Below, piece by piece: positions 1 to 6,364 of a stretch of 10,931 bases of DNA (positions within the stretch are counted from its first letter, which is position 1; every line of letters starts with the position of its first letter). Source of the stretch: Campylobacterota bacterium (GTDB lineage Bacteria; Campylobacterota; Campylobacteria; Campylobacterales; Sulfurovaceae). The stretch spans positions 1-10,931 of the forward strand of contig JAADDP010000008.1 of the NCBI GenBank assembly GCA_013153825.1, written 5' to 3'. A model generated the notes under the pieces. That model was not told the origin of the DNA. It saw nothing but the letters and a program-made list of their open reading frames with translations, and searched no databases. The translations under genes and the position numbers were made by a program.

Positions 1-80
1 TTTTATAATAACTGTGACCTCATCAACCCTATTTTTTCCACTTATAGAGCTAAAAAATTAAAATAGTATTAAAAGTGTAA
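1..80. other. Unassigned left flank
   Basis: No gene can be assigned here. Two plus-strand frames are open from the window edge: one stops at TAG 64-66 (21 codons visible), the other at TAA 59-61. The minus strand also has one frame open from 60 to the edge, but it has no ATG, GTG or TTG start. All three are too short to separate from chance in AT-rich DNA. One of the plus frames could be the C-terminus of an upstream gene. No stem-loop followed by a T-run is visible. Confidence 0.3.
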
Positions 81-86
81 TATAAT
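81..86 (+). promoter_or_regulatory. Predicted -10 box of the small lipoprotein gene
   Basis: A perfect TATAAT lies 24 bases before the ATG at 111, in AT-rich DNA with no obvious -35 box. This is the usual look of sigma-70 promoters in Campylobacterota. The predicted transcript start near 92-93 would give a leader of about 18 nt, which contains the purine-rich stretch at 98-104. Confidence 0.45.
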
Positions 87-110
87 TTTAGAAAACAGAG
101 AGAGTTCAAT

Positions 111-245
111 ATGAAAAAATACCACATAGTACTTATAATTATATATATTCTCGTTGGATGTAGTGGAATTATAGGCTCATACGGTGTAGATAGTACCCCA
201 TATAGGGTTACACCTGCTAAGAGCGATATATACTACTCAAATTGA
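111..245 (+). CDS. Small lipoprotein of unknown function
   Basis: This 44-residue ORF has the layout of a lipoprotein. Lys2-Lys3 are followed by a hydrophobic stretch of isoleucine, leucine and valine (about residues 6-15) and a lipobox LVG-C with Cys17 as the lipidation site. Signal peptidase II cleavage would leave a 28-residue mature peptide rich in Ser, Tyr and Gly. That peptide lacks the CG-x-x-G-x-L-Y-x-P pattern of LptM/YifL-type mini-lipoproteins, and I do not recognise a family. A purine-rich weak ribosome site (98-104) sits 6 nt before the ATG, and a TATAAT box lies upstream at 81-86. The TGA (243-245) directly touches the reverse-strand stop of the carbonic anhydrase gene. The signal peptide and promoter argue that it is real; its short length and unknown family argue for caution. 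It could also be the decayed remnant of a longer lipoprotein gene. Confidence 0.55.
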   Translation: MKKYHIVLIIIYILVGCSGIIGSYGVDSTPYRVTPAKSDIYYSN

Positions 246-893
246 CTACTTATGAGAGTGGTAGTGAGATATTGGTACAAAATTTTTACTCTTGTAGTCA
301 TACACCTCAAGCTTACCCTCCTTTATATTGTACCACCAGCCGTGTAGCTCAAGCTTACCCACCTCTAAGGCTCTAACTATATATGGATATGTCATAAGCC
401 TCTGAAGCGATAGCTTTATATTATTCTTCTCAGTTATCTCAAAAATATTCTTTTCATCTGTATTTAAGGCCTCCAGTATAGCCTCATGTTTAGCAGGATA
501 TATCAGAGTCAACCACTTATCTACATGGTTTAACTCAATCTCCTCCTCATCATCACTCTTCTCATGGTATAGATGGGCACAGGCTCCACAGGAGCTATGT
601 CCCAATACAACAAGATTTGGAATTTTTAAAACATTAACGGCATACTCAATGGCAGATTGTGTAGCCCCCTTTGTAACCTCATAGGGAGGGACAACATTAC
701 CTATATTTCTTGTTATAAATAGCTCACCTGGTTTTGAGTTCAATATGAGGGAGGCATTTACTCTACTATCGCTACATGTAATTACCATAGTGTGAGGTTT
801 CTGCCCCTCAGCCAACTCACTAAAAAGTTTCTTGTGGTTTCTGAAATATTTTCTTCTGAAGTCCCTATAACCCTTTAAGTATATAGCTTTCAT
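246..893 (-). CDS. Beta-class carbonic anhydrase
   Basis: This enzyme interconverts CO2 and bicarbonate and is predicted to be cytoplasmic, since no signal peptide is visible. The 215 residues match the beta class in length. The zinc ligands are visible as Cys40 in CSDSR (40-44), His99 and Cys102 in GHSSCGAC (98-105). Asp42 and Arg44 form the conserved catalytic dyad. The C-terminal LHGWWYNIKEG (183-193) is also typical of the family. The start ATG has a good ribosome site (AAGGGAG) a few bases upstream. It is the last gene of the minus-strand operon, 42 bp after the methyltransferase, and a TATAAT in that gap suggests it can also be transcribed on its own. Bicarbonate supply for carboxylases and carbamoyl phosphate synthesis is a plausible role, but this is inference. 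The cynT/can naming cannot be settled from sequence. Confidence 0.93.
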   Translation of the reverse strand: MKAIYLKGYRDFRRKYFRNHKKLFSELAEGQKPHTMVITCSDSRVNASLILNSKPGELFITRNIGNVVPPYEVTKGATQSAIEYAVNVLKIPNLVVLGHSSCGACAHLYHEKSDDEEEIELNHVDKWLTLIYPAKHEAILEALNTDEKNIFEITEKNNIKLSLQRLMTYPYIVRALEVGKLELHGWWYNIKEGKLEVYDYKSKNFVPISHYHSHK

Positions 894-923
894 AATCTCC
901 CTTTATGACCTTTTTATATTTTA

Positions 924-929
924 ATTATA
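924..929 (-). promoter_or_regulatory. Possible internal -10 box for the carbonic anhydrase gene
   Basis: Read on the minus strand, 929-924 is a perfect TATAAT in the 42-bp gap between the methyltransferase stop and the carbonic anhydrase ATG at 893. A transcript start near 917 would give a 24-nt leader containing the AAGGGAG ribosome site. This gap is the widest in an otherwise compact operon. The surrounding DNA is very AT-rich, so a chance match is possible. Confidence 0.4.
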
Positions 930-935
930 TTTAAT

Positions 936-1535
936 CTATTTAAATGCCGTCATTAAAAATATTGGGAATTCTCCATTAGCCTTATTTATTCTATTTACTG
1001 TTTCAAAATTAATCACTTTAAAGCCAACTTCTTGTGATATTCTGTTTAAATAGTCCCTCTCAAATCCAAAGTGGAAAACTCCACTATTATCACTATGAAA
1101 AGTACCATCTTCCATATCTAAATCTGCTATAGCTATAAAACCATCTCTATCTAACATCTTATAGAATAGTCTAAATATATTTGGGATATCATCTATATGG
1201 TGTAGGGTCATAGAGGAGACTATCCCATCAAACTTTAGGTCATCAATTTTTGATTTTGTAATATCCATATTGAGTATCTCAATAGGACAGTTAAACTCTC
1301 CTATCTTATCTCTCAAGACCTCCAGCATAGATGGAGAGTTGTCTATGGCTGTAATCCTACCCACCCTATCTGATAGAAAGAGGCTTAATAGTCCCGTTCC
1401 AGCTCCAAAATCGGCAATACTCATCTCCCTACTTAAATCTATCCTATCGGCTATAGCTGTAGCTATCCTCTTGGCACCCTGAACCCTTCTACTCTTCATA
1501 TCCCAGCTTTTTGACCTATTTGCAAATATATCCAT
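936..1535 (-). CDS. Class I SAM-dependent methyltransferase
   Basis: This 199-residue protein has the single Rossmann-like domain of the Methyltransf_11/25 type. Motif I is ADFGAGTG (41-48), which binds S-adenosylmethionine. The acidic residue that contacts the SAM ribose is Asp65 in AIDNS. The post-motif region FDGIVSSMTLHHIDD (102-116) resembles the UbiE/BioC-type LHH segment. A strand with LDMEDG (139-144) follows. No signal peptide or membrane segment is seen. The substrate cannot be read from the sequence; small molecule, quinone-like and protein targets all remain open. Its ATG lies 5 bp after the ribD stop. The AGG that can serve as ribosome site is part of the last ribD codons, so its translation is probably coupled to ribD. 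Confidence 0.85.
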   Translation of the reverse strand: MDIFANRSKSWDMKSRRVQGAKRIATAIADRIDLSREMSIADFGAGTGLLSLFLSDRVGRITAIDNSPSMLEVLRDKIGEFNCPIEILNMDITKSKIDDLKFDGIVSSMTLHHIDDIPNIFRLFYKMLDRDGFIAIADLDMEDGTFHSDNSGVFHFGFERDYLNRISQEVGFKVINFETVNRINKANGEFPIFLMTAFK

Positions 1536-1540
1536 CTATA

Positions 1541-2554
1541 TTACCTATATCTTTTAAATCTACTCCAGAGAGCCAAATCCACACCACTTCTCATCTGATG
1601 CAGTGGCTCCAACTCCAAATTGATACCATACCCTAGAGGGTGTGAGGATATTTTAGGGGTCTGATACTGCAGTAGCCAATCAAACTTATCCTTTAAAGCC
1701 CCAATAGTACCCTCACCACCCTCAACTAAAATTAGTGATGGCTTTTTAAAAATATCACTACTTAAAATCTCAACTCTCCTATCCTCTATATTAAATAGAG
1801 GTATAGTTTTATCAAACTCATCTAAACTTTTTTTGGAGAGTATTGCAATATCTGGAGGGTTTGCCCCAATAAATCTACAATCTAGAGTTGGTCTATCAAC
1901 CCTAACTGTATTTCCACCAATAATCAACCAAGAGAGCTTTGAGCGAATCTTATGAAGATGGGTTAAAGACTCCTTAGAGCTTAGATACCCCCCTCCAATT
2001 CTACCATTTGAGGTTTGGGCAATCTTAAATATGACAAAGGCTCTCTTCTGCCAGATTATAAATGGTTCAATCAACTCTTCTGCCTCTCTCTCTAAAACTC
2101 CAACTTCTACCTCTACCCCTACACTCTTTAGAAGCTCAACCCCTCCAGAGTGAGAGCCGATGGGGTCGAGTGTACCAACTACAACCCTTTTTGGTTTTAG
2201 TTTAGATAGCAGAGTTGCACAAGATGGGGTCTTTCCAGTGTGGGAGCATGGCTCAAGGGTCACATATATTGAGCAGTTAGAGAAAAATCCTCTAGGGAGA
2301 GATAGCAGAAAGTTGTGGGCTAGATTTGCATCTAACCTATTAAATTCAATTTTTCTATTAGAGAGCTCCTCATATGCCCTAAGGAGTGCTAAAACCTCAG
2401 CGTGAGATGTTCCAGCCTCTCTATGTGCCTCTACTGCCAATACTCTACCATTAAGCTCTACCAGAGCACCAACAGCTGGGTTTGGATATGTTATGAGCTG
2501 ATACTCCCACGCCCTATCTATCGCCACCCTCATAAATATATCATCTGTAAGCAT
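1541..2554 (-). CDS. ribD: Bifunctional riboflavin deaminase/reductase RibD
   Basis: RibD catalyses two consecutive steps of riboflavin synthesis: deamination of the pyrimidine made from GTP, then reduction of its ribosyl side chain with NADPH. The N-terminal deaminase domain (1-150) has TYPNPAVGA (22-30) and the zinc site HAE (51-53) with Cys103 and Cys112 in EPCSHTGKTPSC (101-112). His51, Cys103 and Cys112 bind zinc and Glu53 is the catalytic acid. The reductase domain (170-337) has IGGNTVRVDRPTL (212-224) and LVEGGEGT (276-283). The length of 337 aa is slightly below the usual 360-370. About 48 residues separate the two zinc motifs, more than in E. coli RibD. The ATG has an AAAGG ribosome site 8 nt upstream and overlaps the end of the TolC-like gene by 14 bp. 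An ATG at codon 8 is less likely because the residues before it fit the family N-terminus. Confidence 0.95.
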   Translation of the reverse strand: MLTDDIFMRVAIDRAWEYQLITYPNPAVGALVELNGRVLAVEAHREAGTSHAEVLALLRAYEELSNRKIEFNRLDANLAHNFLLSLPRGFFSNCSIYVTLEPCSHTGKTPSCATLLSKLKPKRVVVGTLDPIGSHSGGVELLKSVGVEVEVGVLEREAEELIEPFIIWQKRAFVIFKIAQTSNGRIGGGYLSSKESLTHLHKIRSKLSWLIIGGNTVRVDRPTLDCRFIGANPPDIAILSKKSLDEFDKTIPLFNIEDRRVEILSSDIFKKPSLILVEGGEGTIGALKDKFDWLLQYQTPKISSHPLGYGINLELEPLHQMRSGVDLALWSRFKRYR

Positions 2555-3758
2555 CTGCCACCTTTGAGTATAGTTTTAGTAGCTCAAGTTCAATATCTAT
2601 CCTATAGATATCTTGCTCTAAAGCCCTTATATCTGCACTATTCTTAGCAATTTGAGTCTCGTAGCTTGTCCCATCTCCTGCCAACTCCAACTCTCTTGAA
2701 CTCTCATATATATTTAGATAACTAAGCTCATCCTCTTTTGATAACTCTATCTTCTTTTGGATAATCTCCACCCTCTTTTTTGCCAAAAGGTAGCTATTTA
2801 AGATGAGCTTTCTACTCTCTTGAAGCTCTATCTTCGATTTTAGATACTCTATCTTTGATGACTCAATATCTCTCATAGAGTTTACACTAAGGGGAATTGA
2901 GACCCTAAAGCCGTAGGTGTAGTATCTGCTATCAATTTTAGCACCTGCAAAGAGAGGGTTCTTATCCTCATCAACATATCTCCCATTAATTGATATCTCT
3001 GGGAGATATTTTGCCTTTATCATCTTGTAGTTGTGCATCTGTTGAGCTATCTTAAGTTTACCCTTTTGAAGCTCTAGGTTACTATCTACATATCTACCCC
3101 TATCAACCATAGAGAATTGTGGAAGCTCTATCTCCTCTGGCTCTCTATCGCTTAGTAGCCTAAAATCGGCTCTTAATTTCTCTATTGTCATCTCTAAATC
3201 TAGTAGAGCAGTTCTATCTTGATTTCGCTTTAGAAGTGCCTTATCATATAAAGTTCTATCTGATACTCCAGCCTCATAGTTACTCTTTTGAATTAGAGTA
3301 TCCAACTCACTATTTTGAAGAGCTAACTTCAACTTCTCTCTATTTAGTTGAGCCCTTTTTAGATTAAAGAGTATCTCTAGTGCATCTGTAATTAGTTTCT
3401 GCCTCTGAAGCTCAATATCCAACTCATTTACACCCCCTAGAGCCTTGGCATAATCTATAGCCTCCAATATTCCACCCATCTTAAAAATTGGCTGATTTAC
3501 AGATATTACAAATTGACCTGTGGAGATTGTGCCATTAAATTGGGTAGAGTAGCTCTTAGAGTACTCAACCCTAATTGGATTTATCCAAGAGTTCTCCAAT
3601 CTCTTAGCCTCGGTTTTAACCTTCTCTTTTTGAGCCTCAATTAAATCTATCCTATTTTTAGAGAGGATATCTTCTAAATTTGAGCTATTAACCGATATAG
3701 TTAAGCTAAATAGAAGAGATAGCTTTCTCAAATCTCTCAAATCCCTTATCAATTTCAC
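2541..3758 (-). CDS. TolC-family outer membrane efflux protein
   Basis: This is predicted to be an outer-membrane channel of the OEP/TolC fold, which forms trimers joining an inner-membrane pump to the outside. Two halves can be seen: helices with a beta segment at about 62-92, then long helices to 205, and a second copy with beta segment 252-292 and a long coiled-coil-like helix 294-402. At 405 aa it is at the short end of the family. No membrane-fusion or pump gene is nearby, so the exported substrate is unknown. The start is uncertain. The GTG at 3758-3756 has no spaced ribosome site and overlaps argD by 53 bp. A TTG at 3731-3729 (codon 10) would begin MRKLSLLFSLTISVNS, a compact Sec signal peptide, with AAGGG about 11 nt upstream and only 26 bp overlap. 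The exported state is supported with either start. Confidence 0.85.
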   Translation of the reverse strand: MKLIRDLRDLRKLSLLFSLTISVNSSNLEDILSKNRIDLIEAQKEKVKTEAKRLENSWINPIRVEYSKSYSTQFNGTISTGQFVISVNQPIFKMGGILEAIDYAKALGGVNELDIELQRQKLITDALEILFNLKRAQLNREKLKLALQNSELDTLIQKSNYEAGVSDRTLYDKALLKRNQDRTALLDLEMTIEKLRADFRLLSDREPEEIELPQFSMVDRGRYVDSNLELQKGKLKIAQQMHNYKMIKAKYLPEISINGRYVDEDKNPLFAGAKIDSRYYTYGFRVSIPLSVNSMRDIESSKIEYLKSKIELQESRKLILNSYLLAKKRVEIIQKKIELSKEDELSYLNIYESSRELELAGDGTSYETQIAKNSADIRALEQDIYRIDIELELLKLYSKVADAYR

Positions 3759-4890
3759 TCTTGCTTATTGTAAGAGGTGGTAGAAATCTAACTGTATTTC
3801 GTCCAGCTTTTAACACAATCAGACCACTATCCATAGAGCTTTTTACCACTTTAGAGGGGATATCTGCCTCCTCTGCTCTAAGCCCCCTCATGAGTCCAAC
3901 CCCAACATCTTGAGAGAATAGATTTGAAAACCTCTCCCTTATACCCTTTAGCCTCTCCTCAAAATATGAGATTGTCTCTTTTAACTCTCCACTCTCATAT
4001 AGCCCATTTAAGATACTCAAAACCTCAAGCCCAGCTCTAGTGCTTAGGTAGTTTCCTCCAAATGTGCTTCCATGCTCTCCAGCCTTTAGAATATCTCTAT
4101 GTTTTGTCAAGATTGCTCCAATAGGGACACCACCCCCAAGCCCCTTTGCTAGAGTTATAATATCTGGCTCAATCTGATAAATGTTACTTGCCAACATCTC
4201 ACCTGTTCTAAAGACTCCCGTCTGAACCTCATCAACAATTAATAAAATTCCATTCTCTCTTAAAAACTTAGCTAAATTTTGAACCTCTCCTATACTAAAT
4301 GGCTCTACTCCCCCCTCTCCTTGCACAAGCTCTATTAAGACTGCAACCGTCTCATCATCTATTGAGCTATATATATCTTCAATCGATTTTACATATAGAA
4401 ATCCATCTGGGTATGGGGAGAAGCTTGGAGTGTGAAAACTCTTCTGACCCGTAGCCTTTAGTGTGCTAATAGTTCTACCGTGAAAGGAGTGTTCTAGAGT
4501 TATAACCTTATATCTCTTCTTATCAAAATTGACCTCTCCATACTTTCTTGCAACCTTAATCGCCCCCTCATTCGCCTCTGCCCCTGAGTTTGCAAAGAAT
4601 ATTGCCCCATCATACCCACTAAGCTCACAAATCTTCTGAGCCAACTTAGCTTGAGGCTCTATCACCTGTAGGTTTGAGATGTGAATAATATTTCTCACCT
4701 GCTCACATACTGCATCGCTTAATCTCCTGTTTCCATGCCCAACACTAGAGACCCCAATTCCAGAGGCAAAATCTATAAAATCTCTCCCATCTTCACTAAA
4801 GAGTGTGGCATTCTCCCCTCTTACAAAATTTGTGTAGTCTCTTGCATATGTCTGCAGAACAAACTGCTTATCTAACTCTTCTAAATTCAA
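3706..4890 (-). CDS. argD: Acetylornithine aminotransferase ArgD
   Basis: ArgD is a cytoplasmic PLP enzyme of arginine synthesis that exchanges an amino group between glutamate and N-acetylglutamate semialdehyde. The 394 aa length is standard for class III aminotransferases. Visible landmarks are NSGAEANE (101-108, cofactor phosphate), FHGRT (136-140), VDEVQTG (219-225, Asp220 to the pyridine nitrogen), LAKGLGGG (247-254, Lys249 as Schiff-base lysine) and HGSTFGGN (273-280). The start is TTG at 4890-4888. It is well supported by AGGAG (4903-4899) 8 nt upstream in the 17-bp gap after the HIT gene. The family also includes succinylornithine and other omega-aminotransferases, which the sequence alone does not fully exclude. 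No other arginine gene is in the window. Confidence 0.9.
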   Translation of the reverse strand: MNLEELDKQFVLQTYARDYTNFVRGENATLFSEDGRDFIDFASGIGVSSVGHGNRRLSDAVCEQVRNIIHISNLQVIEPQAKLAQKICELSGYDGAIFFANSGAEANEGAIKVARKYGEVNFDKKRYKVITLEHSFHGRTISTLKATGQKSFHTPSFSPYPDGFLYVKSIEDIYSSIDDETVAVLIELVQGEGGVEPFSIGEVQNLAKFLRENGILLIVDEVQTGVFRTGEMLASNIYQIEPDIITLAKGLGGGVPIGAILTKHRDILKAGEHGSTFGGNYLSTRAGLEVLSILNGLYESGELKETISYFEERLKGIRERFSNLFSQDVGVGLMRGLRAEEADIPSKVVKSSMDSGLIVLKAGRNTVRFLPPLTISKSEIDKGFERFEKAISSI

Positions 4891-4898
4891 AATTTCAG

Positions 4899-4903
4899 CT
4901 CCT
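4899..4903 (-). promoter_or_regulatory. Ribosome binding site fixing the TTG start of argD
   Basis: Read on the minus strand this is AGGAG, ending 8 nt before the TTG at 4890. It lies inside the 17-bp gap between the HIT gene stop and argD. Its strength and spacing make the TTG the most convincing start. Confidence 0.75.
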
Positions 4904-4907
4904 AAAC

Positions 4908-5261
4908 TTAAATAGATTTTTTATAATCTTCATGTAAGGGTGGAAAGCTCAATCTACCTCCCCCAACTAGATGAAAGTGCAGATGTGAAATCTCCTGCCC
5001 CCCATCATCTCCAATATTTGTAATTAACCGATAGCCACTCCCATCTAACCCAAGCTTCTCTGCCACCTCCTGAATAAATGGTGTCATCTCCCCCATAAGC
5101 TCCTTTGGAGTCTCATGAAATGAGCCAATATGCTCTTTTGGAATAATTAAAATGTGGACTGGTGCTACTGGATTTATGTCGTGAAATGCCAAAAACTTAT
5201 CACTCTCTAGGACTCTATTACTTGGAATCTCACCCTTAATAATCTTACAAAAAATACACAT
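4908..5261 (-). CDS. HIT-family (HinT-like) nucleotide hydrolase
   Basis: This is a 117-residue histidine-triad protein, a family that binds nucleotides and hydrolyses AMP-linked amines and aminoacyl-AMP. The HIT signature is HLHFHLVGG (93-101), with His93, His95 and His97; His95 would be the nucleophile in HinT. The N-terminal CIFCKIIKGEIPS (2-14), with Cys2 and Cys5, is the usual start of bacterial HinT proteins. The ATG is preceded by AAAAGGG with 6 nt spacing. It is the first gene of the minus-strand operon and is divergent from pheS, an arrangement kept in H. pylori and C. jejuni. A link between a HinT acting on aminoacyl-adenylates and an adjacent tRNA synthetase is tempting but only inference. 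Confidence 0.93.
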   Translation of the reverse strand: MCIFCKIIKGEIPSNRVLESDKFLAFHDINPVAPVHILIIPKEHIGSFHETPKELMGEMTPFIQEVAEKLGLDGSGYRLITNIGDDGGQEISHLHFHLVGGGRLSFPPLHEDYKKSI

Positions 5262-5277
5262 TATATACCCTTTTAAG

Positions 5278-5317
5278 AAATAGTGGAAAGATTATAACAC
5301 ATTCCTTCCCACTATTT
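5278..5317. promoter_or_regulatory. Dyad-symmetric candidate operator in the divergent promoter region
   Basis: Two 13-bp arms, AAATAGTGGAAAG (5278-5290) and CTTCCCACTATTT (5305-5317), are inverted repeats with 12 of 13 pairs matching. The only mismatch is 5287/5308. The 14-bp spacer holds the minus-strand TATAAT (5296-5291). One arm would cover the predicted transcript start of the minus operon and the other lies just upstream of its -10 box. Transcripts from the predicted promoters would not contain both arms, so a DNA-binding site is more likely than an RNA hairpin. The binding protein is unknown. Confidence 0.5.
5291..5296 (-). promoter_or_regulatory. Predicted -10 box of the HIT-argD-tolC-ribD operon
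   Basis: Read on the minus strand, 5296-5291 is a perfect TATAAT. A transcript start near 5284 would give a leader of about 23 nt before the ATG at 5261, including the AAAAGGG ribosome site. No -35 box is recognisable, which is normal for Campylobacterota. Confidence 0.6.
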
Positions 5318-5319
5318 AG

Positions 5320-5336
5320 TATAGTTTGGATAAAAT
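5320..5336 (+). promoter_or_regulatory. Candidate -10 boxes of the pheS operon
   Basis: Two -10-like hexamers precede pheS on the plus strand: TATAGT (5320-5325) and TAAAAT (5331-5336). They would give leaders of roughly 40 or 29 nt. Either leader is too short for a T-box, a Phe-rich leader peptide or an attenuator, so classical pheST attenuation is not supported here. The sequence does not decide between the two. Confidence 0.4.
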
Positions 5337-5371
5337 CTCACAAAATATAAGATAATTGAATAGAGGTTATT

Positions 5372-6364
5372 TTGAAAGAGTTAGAAGCTAAAATCTCTCA
5401 AGCTGGTTCACTTGAAGAGTTGGAAAAAGTTAGGATTGAACTGTTTGGCAAAAGAGGAGTATTGGCTTTGGAGTTTGCAAAATTGAAAGATATACCAAAC
5501 TCCGAAAAGAAGAGCTTTGCAGAGGGCTTAAATAGAAAAAAGGGGGAGCTACAGAGACTCTATGAGAAGGCTCTAGCTAGATTAAAAGAGAAGAGGATAG
5601 AGGATATCTTAAAGAGTGAGATTTTAGATGTTTCACTATATGGAAATTTAGATAGAAAAGGGGCTCTACACCCTGTGATGGAGACTATGGATAGGATTAT
5701 AGAGTACTTTATCGCTATGAACTTCTCTGTGGAAGATGGACCAAAGATAGAGGATGACTTTCACAACTTCGAGGCTCTAAATCTACCAAAGAACCACCCA
5801 GCTAGAGATATGCAAGATACCTTCTTCTGTAGAGATGGAAAACTGCTTAGGACACACACATCACCAGTCCAGATTAGAACTATGCTAGAACAGAAACCTC
5901 CAATTAGAATAATTGCTCCAGGGGCAGTATTTAGAAAAGATTACGACCTAACACACACACCTATGTTCCATCAGGTAGAGGGACTTGTAGTCCAAGATAA
6001 GGGGGAGGTTAGCTTTGCAAACTTAAAATATATACTATCTGACTTTCTTCAGTATATGTTTGGAGATGTTGAGGTTAGATTTAGACCAAGTTTCTTCCCA
6101 TTTACCGAACCTAGTGCTGAGGTGGATATCTCCTGTATATTCTGTAGAGGTGATGGGTGTAGAGTCTGCTCCCATACAGGTTGGTTAGAGGTTTTAGGGT
6201 GTGGAATAGTTGACCCAAATGTATTTAAGGCCGTTGGATATAAAGATGTGAGTGGATACGCATTTGGACTTGGGGTAGAGAGATTTGCTATGCTTCTACA
6301 TAGAATACCAGATTTAAGAATGCTATTTGAGGGAGATTTGAGATTATTGGAGCAGTTTAGATGA
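5372..6364 (+). CDS. pheS: Phenylalanine-tRNA ligase alpha subunit PheS
   Basis: PheS is the catalytic subunit of the alpha2-beta2 enzyme that attaches phenylalanine to tRNA-Phe. At 330 aa it has the usual length. An N-terminal helical arm (about 1-85) that contacts tRNA comes first. The class II synthetase core follows, with [10 protein letters not shown] (142-151), [11 protein letters not shown] (159-169), motif 2 [18 protein letters not shown] (187-204), [11 protein letters not shown] (242-252) forming part of the phenylalanine pocket, and motif 3 GLGVERFAM (299-307). Cys255, 258, 263 and 266 form the CxxC-x4-CxxC cluster found in many bacterial PheS proteins. The start is TTG: AGAGG (5362-5366) lies 5 nt before it, and an in-frame TGA at 5357-5359 leaves no ATG, GTG or other TTG start. 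It overlaps pheT by 4 bp. Confidence 0.97.
   Translation: MKELEAKISQAGSLEELEKVRIELFGKRGVLALEFAKLKDIPNSEKKSFAEGLNRKKGELQRLYEKALARLKEKRIEDILKSEILDVSLYGNLDRKGALHPVMETMDRIIEYFIAMNFSVEDGPKIEDDFHNFEALNLPKNHPARDMQDTFFCRDGKLLRTHTSPVQIRTMLEQKPPIRIIAPGAVFRKDYDLTHTPMFHQVEGLVVQDKGEVSFANLKYILSDFLQYMFGDVEVRFRPSFFPFTEPSAEVDISCIFCRGDGCRVCSHTGWLEVLGCGIVDPNVFKAVGYKDVSGYAFGLGVERFAMLLHRIPDLRMLFEGDLRLLEQFR

Noticed and set aside
245..265. ACTAC (245-249) and GTAGT (261-265) could pair as a terminator between the lipoprotein and carbonic anhydrase genes.
   Set aside because: The stem is only 5 bp, lies inside the end of the carbonic anhydrase coding region and has no T-run on either side.
2160..2647. Plus-strand open frames antisense to ribD and tolC (2160-2405 and 2402-2647).
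   Set aside because: Both lie opposite well-supported genes with conserved motifs, have no matching ribosome sites or family signatures, and read as low-complexity shadows.
5337..5371. Attenuator, T-box or leader peptide upstream of pheST.
   Set aside because: The available leader is about 30-40 nt, with no Phe-rich ORF, specifier stem or terminator hairpin.
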